DNA of 64,000 bases from Tessaracoccus sp. (GTDB lineage Bacteria > Actinomycetota > Actinomycetes > Propionibacteriales > Propionibacteriaceae). Below are positions 8,962 to 17,009 of this stretch, one piece after another; position 1 is the stretch's first letter; each line of letters opens with the position of its first letter. The notes under the pieces were generated by a model. The model saw nothing but the letters and a program-made list of their open reading frames with translations, did no database searches and was not told the origin of the DNA. The stretch lies in NCBI RefSeq assembly GCF_016714275.1, contig NZ_JADJNP010000002.1:372001-436000 (forward strand). The letters run 5' to 3'. The position numbers were made by a program, and so were the translations under genes.

Positions 8962-9283
8962 CGTGGTTGAACTCGACCTCGGTGTGCCGTCCGGCTCCGA
9001 GGCAGGGCTGCGTCGTCTCGCCGTCGTCGTTACCGCACACCAGATCCTCCGCGGTGGCCCGAACGTCATCCAGGTCGTCCCCTTGACAAGCACCATTCGC
9101 GACAGCGGCGCCGAAGTCGCCGTCGAATCGGATGCGCACAACGGTCTCAGCGTCGTCTCCGCTGCACAGTGTCAACACATCCGGTCCGTCGCCACGGCGC
9201 GCGTGAGCGCGCGCGTCGGCAACGTGGGCCCTGCCACCCTCCGGCAGATCCGCGACGTCGTGGCGCTCATCATCGACGCCTGA
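8945..9283 (+). CDS. MazF/PemK-type mRNA interferase toxin
   Basis: 112 aa from the ATG. The start LTPGDVVELDLGVPSGSEAG matches the MazF opening (PG.V...DL.P..G.E), followed by RRLAVVV and, later, VIQVVPLTST, the conserved strands of the SH3-like barrel. MazF toxins cleave mRNA at short sequences. A TTG one codon earlier is also in frame. The overlap with the antitoxin gene supports a functional pair. Its cut site cannot be predicted from the sequence. Confidence 0.82.
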   Translation: MLTPGDVVELDLGVPSGSEAGLRRLAVVVTAHQILRGGPNVIQVVPLTSTIRDSGAEVAVESDAHNGLSVVSAAQCQHIRSVATARVSARVGNVGPATLRQIRDVVALIIDA

Positions 9284-9326
9284 GCGCTCAGAAGGTGCGG
9301 TACGGCCGGCTCGCCACAACCGCAGA

Positions 9327-9356
9327 GGCGCCCCGCACCCAAGGGTGCGGGGCGCC
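9327..9356. terminator. strong hairpin between the convergent toxin and leuD genes
   Basis: Perfect 14-bp GC-rich stem (GGCGCCCCGCACCC and its complement) with a 2-nt loop. It lies between the 3' ends of the toxin gene (plus) and leuD (minus), so it can end transcription from both sides. A U-run is weak on either strand. Confidence 0.75.
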
Positions 9357-9373
9357 CCTCTATAGCGACGACG

Positions 9374-9979
9374 TCAGCCGGCGGTGCGGACCGGGAGCGT
9401 CTTCGGCTTGAACGACGGGCGGGTCGCCTCGTAGGCGGCGATCGCATCGGCGTGCTGCAGCGTCAGCGAGATGTCGTCGAGGCCGTTCAGCAGGCGGTGC
9501 TTCGTGTAGTCGTCGATCTGGAAGCTCACGACGAGGTCGCCGCGGGTGATCGTCTGCGACGGCAGGTCCACCGTGGTCTCGACGTATCCGTCCGCGTCGA
9601 TCGCGGCCCAGAGCAGGTCGCGATCCTCCTCCGAGACCAGCGCGATCAGCAGGCCGGCCTTGCCCGAGTTCGAGCGGAAGATGTCGCCAAAGCGCGTGCC
9701 GATCACGACCTTGAAGCCGTAGTTCTGCAGCGCCCACACGGCGTGCTCGCGGGAGGAGCCGGTGCCGAAGTCCGGCCCGGGAATCAGGATCGTGCCACCC
9801 GTGAACGGCGCCCGGTTCAGCACGAACTCGGGGTCGCTGCGCCAGGCGGCGAACAGGCCGTCCTCGAAGCCGGTCCGGGTGATCCGCTTCAGGTACACAG
9901 CGGGGATGATCTGGTCGGTGTCGACGTTGCTGCGCTGCAGCGGGACGGCGATGCCGGTGTGGTTGATAAAGGCATCCAT
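9374..9979 (-). CDS. leuD: 3-isopropylmalate dehydratase, small subunit
   Basis: 201 aa, the usual LeuD length. Family motifs are NVDTDQIIPAVYLKR near residue 20, GPDFGTGSSREHAVWAL near residue 70 and FRSNSGKAGLLIAL further on. With LeuC it isomerises 2-isopropylmalate to 3-isopropylmalate, and the same enzyme handles citramalate in the CimA route. The ATG follows the leuC stop by 2 nt, so the two are translationally coupled. The frame runs on upstream, but that extension reads through leuC and is not real. Confidence 0.96.
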   Translation of the reverse strand: MDAFINHTGIAVPLQRSNVDTDQIIPAVYLKRITRTGFEDGLFAAWRSDPEFVLNRAPFTGGTILIPGPDFGTGSSREHAVWALQNYGFKVVIGTRFGDIFRSNSGKAGLLIALVSEEDRDLLWAAIDADGYVETTVDLPSQTITRGDLVVSFQIDDYTKHRLLNGLDDISLTLQHADAIAAYEATRPSFKPKTLPVRTAG

Positions 9980-9981
9980 GG

Positions 9982-11388
9982 TCAGCGTCCAATCAGGTCG
10001 GCAGGGGCGGCCAGGTGGCCGGCGATGGCGGTGGCGGCGGCGACGGCCGGCGACACCAAGTGCGTACGCCCGCCCTTGCCCTGGCGGCCCTCGAAGTTGC
10101 GGTTCGACGTCGACGCCGAGCGCTCGCCCGGGGTCAGCTGGTCGGGGTTCATGCCCAGGCACATCGAGCAGCCGGCGGCACGCCATTCGGCGCCGAAGTC
10201 CAGGAACACCTGGTCGAGACCCTCAAGCTCGGCCTCGATGCGGACGCGGGCCGAGCCCGGCACGACAAGCATCCGGATGTTGTCGGCCTTCTTCTGGCCC
10301 TTCAGCACCGACGCCGCGAGGCGCAGGTCCTCGATGCGGCCGTTGGTGCAGGAGCCGAGGAAAACGGTGTCGACCTTGATGTCGCGCATCGGGGTGCCCG
10401 GCGTCAGGTCCATGTACTCCAGGGCCCGCTTCGCGGTTGCCTGCTCGACCTCGGAGTCGAAGTCCTCGGGGGCGGGGACGGTTCCGCCCAGCGGGACGCC
10501 GTGGCCCGGGTTGGTGCCCCAGGTGACGAACGGGGTGAGCCGCGTGGCGTCGATGTCGACCTCGACGTCGAAGGTGGCGTCGTCGTCGGACTTCAGGGTG
10601 CGCCAGTACTCGACGGCGGCATCCCAGTCCTCGCCCTCGGGCGCGTGCGGGCGGCCCTTCAGGTACGCGAAGGTGGTGTCGTCGGGCGCCATCATGCCGG
10701 CCTTGGCGCCCCACTCGATCGACATGTTGCAGATCGTCATGCGGCCCTCCATCGAGAGGTTCTCGATGGTCGTGCCGCGGTACTCGACGATGTAGCCCTG
10801 GCCGCCGCCGGTGCCGACCTTCGCGATCAGCGCCAGCACGACGTCCTTGGCGGTCACGCCGTCGGGCAGTTCGCCGTTGATGTTGACGGCCATGGTCTTC
10901 GGTTTGGCCTGCGGCAGGGTCTGGGTGGCCAGCACGTGCTCAACCTCGGAGGTGCCGATGCCGTAAGCCAGCGCGCCGAAAGCGCCGTGGGTGGAGGTGT
11001 GCGAGTCGCCGCAGACGATCGTCATGCCCGGCTGGGTCACGCCCAACTGGGGGCCGATGATGTGGACGACGCCCTGGTCCTTGTCGCCCAGCGAGTGGAT
11101 GCGCACGCCGAAGTCCTTGGCGTTCTGGCGCAGCGTGTCGACCTGCTTCTTCGAGACCGGGTCGGCGATGGGAGCCAGGATGTTCAGCGTCGGGGTGTTG
11201 TGATCCTCGGTGGCAAGCGTCAGGTCCGTGCGGCGCACCGGGCGGCCCGCCAGCCGAAGGCCCTCGAAGGCCTGCGGGCTGGTCACCTCGTGCACGAGAT
11301 GCAGGTCGATGTACAGCAGGTCCGGCTCACCCTCGGCCGAGCGGACGACGTGCGCGTCCCATACCTTTTCGCTCAGGGTCTTACCCAT
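9982..11388 (-). CDS. leuC: 3-isopropylmalate dehydratase, large subunit
   Basis: 468 aa, aconitase-type [4Fe-4S] enzyme. Start MGKTLSEKVWDAHVV is the classic LeuC N-terminus, with GAGGAG in front. Cluster ligands are visible as Cys in FLGSCTNGR and two Cys in GCSMCLGMNPD. It forms the leuCD operon with leuD and diverges from an IclR-type regulator across a 105-nt intergenic region, the arrangement of LtbR/NdgR control in other actinobacteria. The upstream in-frame extension past this ATG is a shadow. Confidence 0.97.
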   Translation of the reverse strand: MGKTLSEKVWDAHVVRSAEGEPDLLYIDLHLVHEVTSPQAFEGLRLAGRPVRRTDLTLATEDHNTPTLNILAPIADPVSKKQVDTLRQNAKDFGVRIHSLGDKDQGVVHIIGPQLGVTQPGMTIVCGDSHTSTHGAFGALAYGIGTSEVEHVLATQTLPQAKPKTMAVNINGELPDGVTAKDVVLALIAKVGTGGGQGYIVEYRGTTIENLSMEGRMTICNMSIEWGAKAGMMAPDDTTFAYLKGRPHAPEGEDWDAAVEYWRTLKSDDDATFDVEVDIDATRLTPFVTWGTNPGHGVPLGGTVPAPEDFDSEVEQATAKRALEYMDLTPGTPMRDIKVDTVFLGSCTNGRIEDLRLAASVLKGQKKADNIRMLVVPGSARVRIEAELEGLDQVFLDFGAEWRAAGCSMCLGMNPDQLTPGERSASTSNRNFEGRQGKGGRTHLVSPAVAAATAIAGHLAAPADLIGR

Positions 11389-11493
11389 GGCTCCTCGCTT
11401 CTCATGCGGATCGATTTCTCGAGCCCAAGTATGCGCGCCCCTGCGCCGACCCAGCAGTTGCGTGTCCAGCATTCGGACTGTTAGTCTCAACAT

Positions 11494-12219
11494 ATGGACG
11501 AAACTTCTGGCGTCGGCGTACTCGACAAGGCGGCCGCGGTGCTCTCTGCATTGGAGCGGAATCCCTTGACCCTCGCGGGCCTCGTGACCGCTACTGGGCT
11601 GGCCCGGCCGACGGCGCATCGCCTCGCCGTCGCTCTGGAGCACCACCGCTTCGTCGGACGCGATCTACAGGGCCGCTTCGTGCTCGGTCCGCGCCTGATC
11701 GAGCTGGCCGAGTCGGCCGGCGAGGATCCGCTGCTGGCCACGGCCGGCCCCATCCTCAACCGCCTGCGCGACATCACGGGCGAGTCCGTGCAGCTGTTCC
11801 GGCGCCAGGGCGAGGCGCGCATCTGCGTCGCCGCCGTCGAGCGCCCGCAGGGCCTGCGGGACACCGTGCCCGTCGGCTCCCAGCTGCCGATGACCGCCGG
11901 GTCGGCGGCACAGGTGCTTCTCGCCTGGGAAGAGCCGGAGAAGCTGGAGAAGCTCGTCGAGGGCGCCTCGTTCTCGCTCTCCACGCTGCAGGCCGTGCGC
12001 CGTCGGGGCTGGTCGCAGTCGGTCGCCGAGCGGGAGGCCGGCGTGGCTTCCGTGTCGGCGCCGGTCCTCGCGCCGTCGGGCAAGCTGATCGCCGCCGTCT
12101 CGGTGTCGGGCCCCATCGAGCGCCTGACCCGCTCCCCCGGCCGCCTCCACGCCCCCGCCGTCCTCGCCGCGGCCGAGCGGCTGAGCGACGTGCTTCGCCG
12201 CAGCGGCAACCCGGAGTAG
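11494..12219 (+). CDS. IclR-family regulator of leucine genes (NdgR/LtbR-like)
   Basis: 241 aa: winged HTH at about residues 8-65 (ATGLARPTAHRLAVALE is the recognition helix) and an IclR effector domain after residue 85 (DITGESVQLF, RDTVPVGSQLPMTAGSAAQ). It is divergent to leuCD, as ltbR/ndgR is in Corynebacterium and Streptomyces, where it controls leuB and leuCD. A TAGTCT box ends 6 nt before the ATG with no Shine-Dalgarno, so the transcript is probably leaderless. Regulation of the neighbouring leu genes is inferred from that synteny. Confidence 0.88.
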   Translation: MDETSGVGVLDKAAAVLSALERNPLTLAGLVTATGLARPTAHRLAVALEHHRFVGRDLQGRFVLGPRLIELAESAGEDPLLATAGPILNRLRDITGESVQLFRRQGEARICVAAVERPQGLRDTVPVGSQLPMTAGSAAQVLLAWEEPEKLEKLVEGASFSLSTLQAVRRRGWSQSVAEREAGVASVSAPVLAPSGKLIAAVSVSGPIERLTRSPGRLHAPAVLAAAERLSDVLRRSGNPE

Positions 12220-12269
12220 GTCCCGGACGACCCTGTCCCTTGGCGCCCGCGCCGTACTAACGTGAGCCC

Positions 12270-14807
12270 ATGATCAAGGAAGCTCAGCCGAGCACCGGCA
12301 TCCCCGGCCTCGACCAGACCATCGAGGGCCTGTGGCTGGGCGACAACGTCGTCTGGCATGTCGACCTCGCCAGCGACTTCCTCACCGTCGTCGAGCCCTT
12401 CATAGCCCGCGCAAAACGCGACGGCCGCCGCGTCGTCCACGTCAGGTTCGGCATTCGCGAGCCATGGCTCGACCACGTCGAGGGCGTCGAGACCCGCCTC
12501 ATCGACCCGACGGTCGGCTTCGAGAGCTTCTCCGTCGAGGTCCTTGACCTTCTCGTGGAGGTCGGCCAGTTCTCCTACTACGTGTTCGATCCGTTGCCGG
12601 ACCTCCACCAGGCGTGGAACTCGGACCTCATGGTGATGAACTTCTTCCAGATCACCTGTCCCCCGCTGTTCGAGCTGGACACCATCGCCTACTTCGCGCT
12701 GATCCGACACGAGCACACGTTCGCGACGGTGGCGGGCATCCGCCAGACGACGCAGCTGCTGCTCGACCTCCACCGCATCGACGACGAGCTGTACGTCAAG
12801 CCGCTCAAGGTATGGCGCCGGCACTCCCCGACGATGTTCTTCCCTCACCTCCTCACGGGCGGCGACGCGATCTCGGTCACGTCGTCGGGCGTGACCGCGA
12901 GCCTTTTCGCATCGGTTGCGCGGCGGATCGACAGCCCGGACCCGTGGGAGCGCCGCGTCGACGAGGCATGGGGGGCGCTGACCGGCCCCGCGGAGGAGCA
13001 GGCGGAGGCCCGCGACGCGCTACTCAGGATGATCGTCGGCACGCACGGTCGGATCGTCGAGCTCTGCCGCGCCCACATGAGCCTGATCGATCTGCTCGCC
13101 GTGGCGTCACGAATGATCGGAACGGGCCGCATCGGAGGCAAGTCGGTCGGCATGCTGCTCGCGCGCTCCATGCTCGAGCACGACAACGCCCACCGGTTCG
13201 CGGGCAGGCTCGAGCCGCACGACTCCTTCTTCGTCGGAGCCGATGTGTTCGTCAGCTTCCTCATCGCCAACGGCTGGTGGGACTTGTGGACACACCACAA
13301 GAGGCAGGGGTACTTCGACGCCGCGTCCGACCTGCACACCGCGATCCCGACGGGCCGGTTCCCTCAGCGGATCCGCGAGGAGTTCCTGCAGCTGATGGAG
13401 TACTTCGGCTCCTCGCCGATCATCGTGCGGTCCAGCTCGTTGCTGGAGGACGACTACGGCAACGCGTTCGCGGGCAAGTACGAGAGCGTTTTCCTCGCCA
13501 ACCAGGGTGGCCCCGACACGCGCTTGGAGGCCTTCGAGGACGCCATCCGCACTGTCTACGCCTCCGCCGTCGGCGTCGACGCGCTGCGCTACCGTGCCGA
13601 CCGCGGCCTGGGCGAGCACGACGAGCAGATGGCGGTGCTCGTCCAACGCGTCTCCGGCGACCTGTTCGGCGAGCTGTTCTTTCCGCCCGTGGCGGGCGTG
13701 GCCAACAGCTCGAGCCTCTACGTCTGGGACTCGGACCTCCCCGACCGGGGCATGGCGCGCCTCGTCGTCGGGCTCGGGACCCGCGCCGTCGACCGGAAGG
13801 GCGGCGACTTCGCCCGCATCGTGGCGCTGGCCGACCCGCTGGCCTCCCCCGGTGGCGACGAGGACGCGGGCCGGTATTCGCAGCGCAGAGTCGACGTCCT
13901 CGACCTCGCCAGTGACACGATCCACCCGCTCCCCATGGCTGCGGTGCGCGCGGCGGCGGCCCGACTCGACTGGTCGCTGTTCGCGAGCCGCGACAGGGCG
14001 GCGGAACGGCGGCTGAGGGAACTCGGCAGGCGCCGCCCCGCGCATCCGATGGAGGTCATCGACTTCGCGGGTCTGCTGAGCGGCGGTCTCCCCGAGCTCA
14101 TGGCCGACATGCTCGCCTGCCTCGCCCACGGCTATGCGCACCCGGTGGACACGGAGTTCACGATCAACTTCGACCGCTCGGGCCAGCCGACGCTGAACCT
14201 CGTGCAGTGCCGGCCGCTACAGACCCGCGGCGTCGGGCGTTCCGTGCGGATCCCGGACTTCGACGCCGAGCGCAGCCTGATGGCCACGACAGGGTCGTTC
14301 ATGGGCGGGAACGCGCAGCTCCCGCTCGACCTCGTCGTCGCGGTCCGCCCCGACGTCTATCTCGGCCTCGGTGAGCAGGCGCGCTACGAGGTGGCGAGGC
14401 TGATCGGCACGGTGAACCGCAAGCTCGACGGCCGGGCTGCGCTGCTGATGGGCCCGGGCCGCTGGGGTACGACGACGGCGTCGCTGGGCGTGCCCGCGCA
14501 CTTCGTCGACCTCAACCATTTCGCGGTGCTGTGCGAGCACACCTACAGCGCGGGCGAGTTCCGGCCGGAGCTGAGCTATGGCAGCCACTTCTTCCAGGAG
14601 TTGGTCGAGTCCGACATCTTCTACGTGGCGGCCTTCGATGGAAGGCCGGGGGTGCACTTCAACCCGGCCCGCGTGCTGGACGAGCCCAACCTGCTTGCCG
14701 AGTTCGCCCCGAACGCCGGAGCGCTGGGCGACGCGCTGCACGTGGCCGACGCCGGCGGGCTGACGCTCTACGCCGACATCGTCGCGCAGCAGTTGCTGAT
14801 CCAGTAG
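12270..14807 (+). CDS. PEP/pyruvate-binding (PEP synthase-like) protein with KaiC-like N-terminus
   Basis: 845 aa, cytoplasmic. Residues 1-210 start with TGIPGLDQTIEGLWLGDNV, like the entry of KaiC/RecA-type domains, but the P-loop GxxxxGK(S/T) is missing, so this part probably does not hydrolyse ATP. From about residue 285 (GTGRIGGKSVGMLLARSML) to 650 it resembles the ATP-grasp PPDK/PEP-synthase N-terminal domain, with PIIVRSSSLLEDDYGNAFAG near residue 385. There is no phosphohistidine or PEP-barrel domain, so it is not a complete PEP synthase. A TAACGT box ends 6 nt before the ATG. The true substrate is unknown. Confidence 0.75.
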   Translation: MIKEAQPSTGIPGLDQTIEGLWLGDNVVWHVDLASDFLTVVEPFIARAKRDGRRVVHVRFGIREPWLDHVEGVETRLIDPTVGFESFSVEVLDLLVEVGQFSYYVFDPLPDLHQAWNSDLMVMNFFQITCPPLFELDTIAYFALIRHEHTFATVAGIRQTTQLLLDLHRIDDELYVKPLKVWRRHSPTMFFPHLLTGGDAISVTSSGVTASLFASVARRIDSPDPWERRVDEAWGALTGPAEEQAEARDALLRMIVGTHGRIVELCRAHMSLIDLLAVASRMIGTGRIGGKSVGMLLARSMLEHDNAHRFAGRLEPHDSFFVGADVFVSFLIANGWWDLWTHHKRQGYFDAASDLHTAIPTGRFPQRIREEFLQLMEYFGSSPIIVRSSSLLEDDYGNAFAGKYESVFLANQGGPDTRLEAFEDAIRTVYASAVGVDALRYRADRGLGEHDEQMAVLVQRVSGDLFGELFFPPVAGVANSSSLYVWDSDLPDRGMARLVVGLGTRAVDRKGGDFARIVALADPLASPGGDEDAGRYSQRRVDVLDLASDTIHPLPMAAVRAAAARLDWSLFASRDRAAERRLRELGRRRPAHPMEVIDFAGLLSGGLPELMADMLACLAHGYAHPVDTEFTINFDRSGQPTLNLVQCRPLQTRGVGRSVRIPDFDAERSLMATTGSFMGGNAQLPLDLVVAVRPDVYLGLGEQARYEVARLIGTVNRKLDGRAALLMGPGRWGTTTASLGVPAHFVDLNHFAVLCEHTYSAGEFRPELSYGSHFFQELVESDIFYVAAFDGRPGVHFNPARVLDEPNLLAEFAPNAGALGDALHVADAGGLTLYADIVAQQLLIQ

Positions 14808-14860
14808 TGGCCGACGTCGGAGCCAGGTTGGTGCCATGTCGGAGGTTCCGGGCAATGCGA

Positions 14861-14895
14861 AAGGCCCTAGCCAACCTTGTGTTGACTAGGGCCTT
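14861..14895. terminator. hairpin between the PEP-binding gene and the tRNAs
   Basis: Perfect 10-bp arms AAGGCCCTAG / CTAGGGCCTT with a 15-nt loop. It lies between the 3' ends of the plus-strand PEP-binding gene and the minus-strand tRNA-Glu, and a short U-run follows on the minus side. It can serve both directions. Confidence 0.6.
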
Positions 14896-14904
14896 AATCT
14901 CTTG

Positions 14905-14977
14905 TAGCCCCGACGGGATTCGAACCCGCGCTACCGCCTTGAGAGGGCGGCGTGCTAGGCCGCTACACAACGGGGCC
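14905..14977 (-). tRNA. tRNA-Glu (CTC anticodon)
   Basis: 73-nt cloverleaf. Acceptor strands GGCCCCG and CGGGGCT (G1-U72, as in other actinobacterial tRNA-Glu); anticodon loop CCCTCTCAA with anticodon CTC on a perfect stem; T-arm GGGTTCGAATCCC. CCA is not encoded. It lies 29 nt downstream of tRNA-Gln on the same strand, probably on one transcript. Confidence 0.93.
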
Positions 14978-15006
14978 TCTAGCGCATGGAAGGTTTACAC
15001 CTTCCG

Positions 15007-15078
15007 CAGGGGTACCAGGACTCGAACCTGAACTAGCGGAACCAGAAACCGCCGGGCTGCCAATTACCCCATACCCCT
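15007..15078 (-). tRNA. tRNA-Gln (CTG anticodon)
   Basis: 72-nt cloverleaf with fully paired acceptor AGGGGTA / TACCCCT, anticodon arm GCGGTTTCTGGTTCCGC (anticodon CTG, with the U-U pair at the top of the stem seen in other tRNA-Gln) and T-arm AGGTTCGAGTCCT. CCA is not encoded. In many actinobacteria this tRNA pair sits beside gltX; here the adjacent gene encodes a CPBP protease instead. Confidence 0.92.
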
Positions 15079-15226
15079 AGAGAGCTCGGTTTCCCGATCC
15101 TCTAGGCGCCCGGTTTCCCGGGCACGAGTAAGAACAGTACACCATCGCGAACCAAGCCCACAAGTTGTGGGGATCTCTGGTCCGCGAATCCTCCCCGCGC
15201 CGACAAAATAGCTAGCCAACCCCGGA

Positions 15227-16153
15227 TTAGGGGGTCCGGGTCGCGAGCCTCATCGCCACGCCGATCCGCCAGGCGACGACCGCGAAGACGGCGAACCCCG
15301 AGATGTCCCAGGCCGCGTCGCTCCAGGAGATCGCCCGCACCGCGCGCAACTCCGCGACCGACGTCGTGAACAGGGCATAGGCATAGGCGGCGACGTTGTT
15401 GACGACGTGTGCGGCGATGCCGGCCTCAAGGCCGCCAGTCAGCACGACCAGCGCTCCGGCGGCGAGCCCGAAGGCCAGCCTGTGCGCGAACAGCGCAGGG
15501 TTCTGCACCCCGTGCATCAGCGCGAACAGCAGCGAGGACCCGACGACACCCACCCACGTCCGGCCCGCCGCGGAGCCGATGGCCTGCAGCAGGTACCCAC
15601 GGAAGAACACCTCCTCGGCAGCCGCCTGCAGCGGCGCCGTGACGGCGATGAACGCCAGGAAGGTCAGCCAACCCGACTGCCCGCTGTGGAACGTCGGCCC
15701 GCCCTTCACCGCGTACCCCAGCCACAGCACGGCGTTCAGCACGACCACGGCGACGATGACCATCAGCAGCAGGTATCGCCACCGGATGCCGGGATGCACG
15801 GACGCCAGCCAGCGCGGGCGAACGCCGTGGATGTAACGGACGATCAGCAGCGAGATCGGGATCAGCAGCGCCAAGGCCAGGTGCCCTGCAACAGGGCCTT
15901 CCGGCAGCTGATAGGCCTGCGCCGCCTGGCGATACTGCTCCCAGTCGCCCCCGCGGAGGAGATGACCGACGCGCAGCACCAGTTGCGATGCCAACGGAAT
16001 GAAGATGGCGAAGGCCATTAACCCGACGACGATCCCGAACATCGAAGAGATGCCGTGGAAGCCGTCGCGGCGCAGCGCGAGAGGATAGGTGAGGCCGCCC
16101 GGCGGGTCGACGGCAGGCGTTCCGGAGAGCAGGAGACCGGGGGCGGCACTCAC
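15227..16153 (-). CDS. CPBP (CAAX-type) intramembrane metalloprotease
   Basis: 308 aa with about eight membrane helices. The family motif EEVFFRGYLLQAIGS (tandem Glu plus Arg), then FALMHGV and HVVNNVAAYAYA supply the expected Glu/His metal ligands. Bacterial members degrade membrane peptides or modify exported peptides; the substrate is unknown. Translation starts at GTG, overlapping the stop of the upstream FAH-family gene by four bases (GTGA), so the two are coupled. It occupies the slot next to tRNA-Gln/Glu where gltX is usually found. Confidence 0.85.
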   Translation of the reverse strand: MSAAPGLLLSGTPAVDPPGGLTYPLALRRDGFHGISSMFGIVVGLMAFAIFIPLASQLVLRVGHLLRGGDWEQYRQAAQAYQLPEGPVAGHLALALLIPISLLIVRYIHGVRPRWLASVHPGIRWRYLLLMVIVAVVVLNAVLWLGYAVKGGPTFHSGQSGWLTFLAFIAVTAPLQAAAEEVFFRGYLLQAIGSAAGRTWVGVVGSSLLFALMHGVQNPALFAHRLAFGLAAGALVVLTGGLEAGIAAHVVNNVAAYAYALFTTSVAELRAVRAISWSDAAWDISGFAVFAVVAWRIGVAMRLATRTP

Positions 16154-16953
16154 GCGTCGGCGACCGGGTTGCTGAGGGTGCCCAAGCCGTCGATCGTGAC
16201 GTGGACGAGATCACCGGGCTGCATGGCGCCGACACCGGCCGGGGTCCCGGTCAGCACGACGTCCCCCGGCAGCAGCGTGACGGACCGGGTGATGAAGCTG
16301 ATCAGCTCAGCGATGCCGCGCACCATCTGCGAGGTCGAGCCGTCCTGGCGCACCTCGTCGTTCAGGCGGGTCTCGATCGACAGCGCGCCGGCCTCTTCGA
16401 TCGTGACGTGCGTGTTGATCCACGGCCCGAGAGGCAGGAACGTGTCGGAGCCCTTCGCCCGGAACCACTGGCCGTCGGAGCGCTGCCAGTCACGAGCCGT
16501 GACGTCGTTGGCGATGGTGTAGCCGAAGATGACCTCGGGGACACGCTCGACGGGAACCTGCTTGCAGATCCGGCCGATGACGACGGCGAGCTCGCCCTCA
16601 TAGCTCAGCTCGGCGCAGCCCTCCGGCCGGATGATCGTGTCGTCGGGGCCGACGACGGACGTGTTGGGCTTGAGGAAGACCAGCGGGGTTTCGGGCACCG
16701 CACCCCCCATCTCGGCCGCGTGCTCTGCGTAGTTCTTGCCGACGCCGACGACCTTCGACCGCGGAATCACCGGGGCGAGGAGGCGCACGTCGTCGAGCTC
16801 GTGCCGTTCGCCGGTGTAGTTGACGGCCCCGCCCGCGAGCGGATCACCGGTCAGGGTGGCGATGGTGTCGGGATGGTCTCCCCCGTCGACGCTGAGTTCG
16901 ATGATCCCGTACGCGGGGTCCTGTCCGGCTTTGGCGAAACGTGCGATGCGCAT
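16150..16953 (-). CDS. fumarylacetoacetate hydrolase (FAH) family protein
   Basis: 267 aa. Metal-binding core of the FAH superfamily: GVGKNYAEHAAEMG near residue 72, YEGELAVVIG near 120 and NDVTARDWQ near 150 supply the Glu/Glu/Asp ligands. Short bacterial members cleave or decarboxylate acylpyruvates and oxaloacetate-like acids. The ATG is preferred over a GTG two codons earlier because TACCCT ends 6 nt before it, the leaderless pattern seen elsewhere. Mycobacteria also have an FAH gene near leuB and the tRNA-Glu/Gln pair. Confidence 0.87.
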   Translation of the reverse strand: MRIARFAKAGQDPAYGIIELSVDGGDHPDTIATLTGDPLAGGAVNYTGERHELDDVRLLAPVIPRSKVVGVGKNYAEHAAEMGGAVPETPLVFLKPNTSVVGPDDTIIRPEGCAELSYEGELAVVIGRICKQVPVERVPEVIFGYTIANDVTARDWQRSDGQWFRAKGSDTFLPLGPWINTHVTIEEAGALSIETRLNDEVRQDGSTSQMVRGIAELISFITRSVTLLPGDVVLTGTPAGVGAMQPGDLVHVTIDGLGTLSNPVADA

Positions 16954-17009
16954 GCGCACAGGGTAGCCGCGTTGTCCGCCGCCGACGCGCCGACGCCCGT
17001 GCCGACAGA

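Noticed and set aside
9982..11646. Longer leuC start adding 86 codons
   Set aside because: The added part runs over the divergent iclR gene and lacks family similarity; the ATG at 11388 has GAGGAG and the canonical N-terminus.
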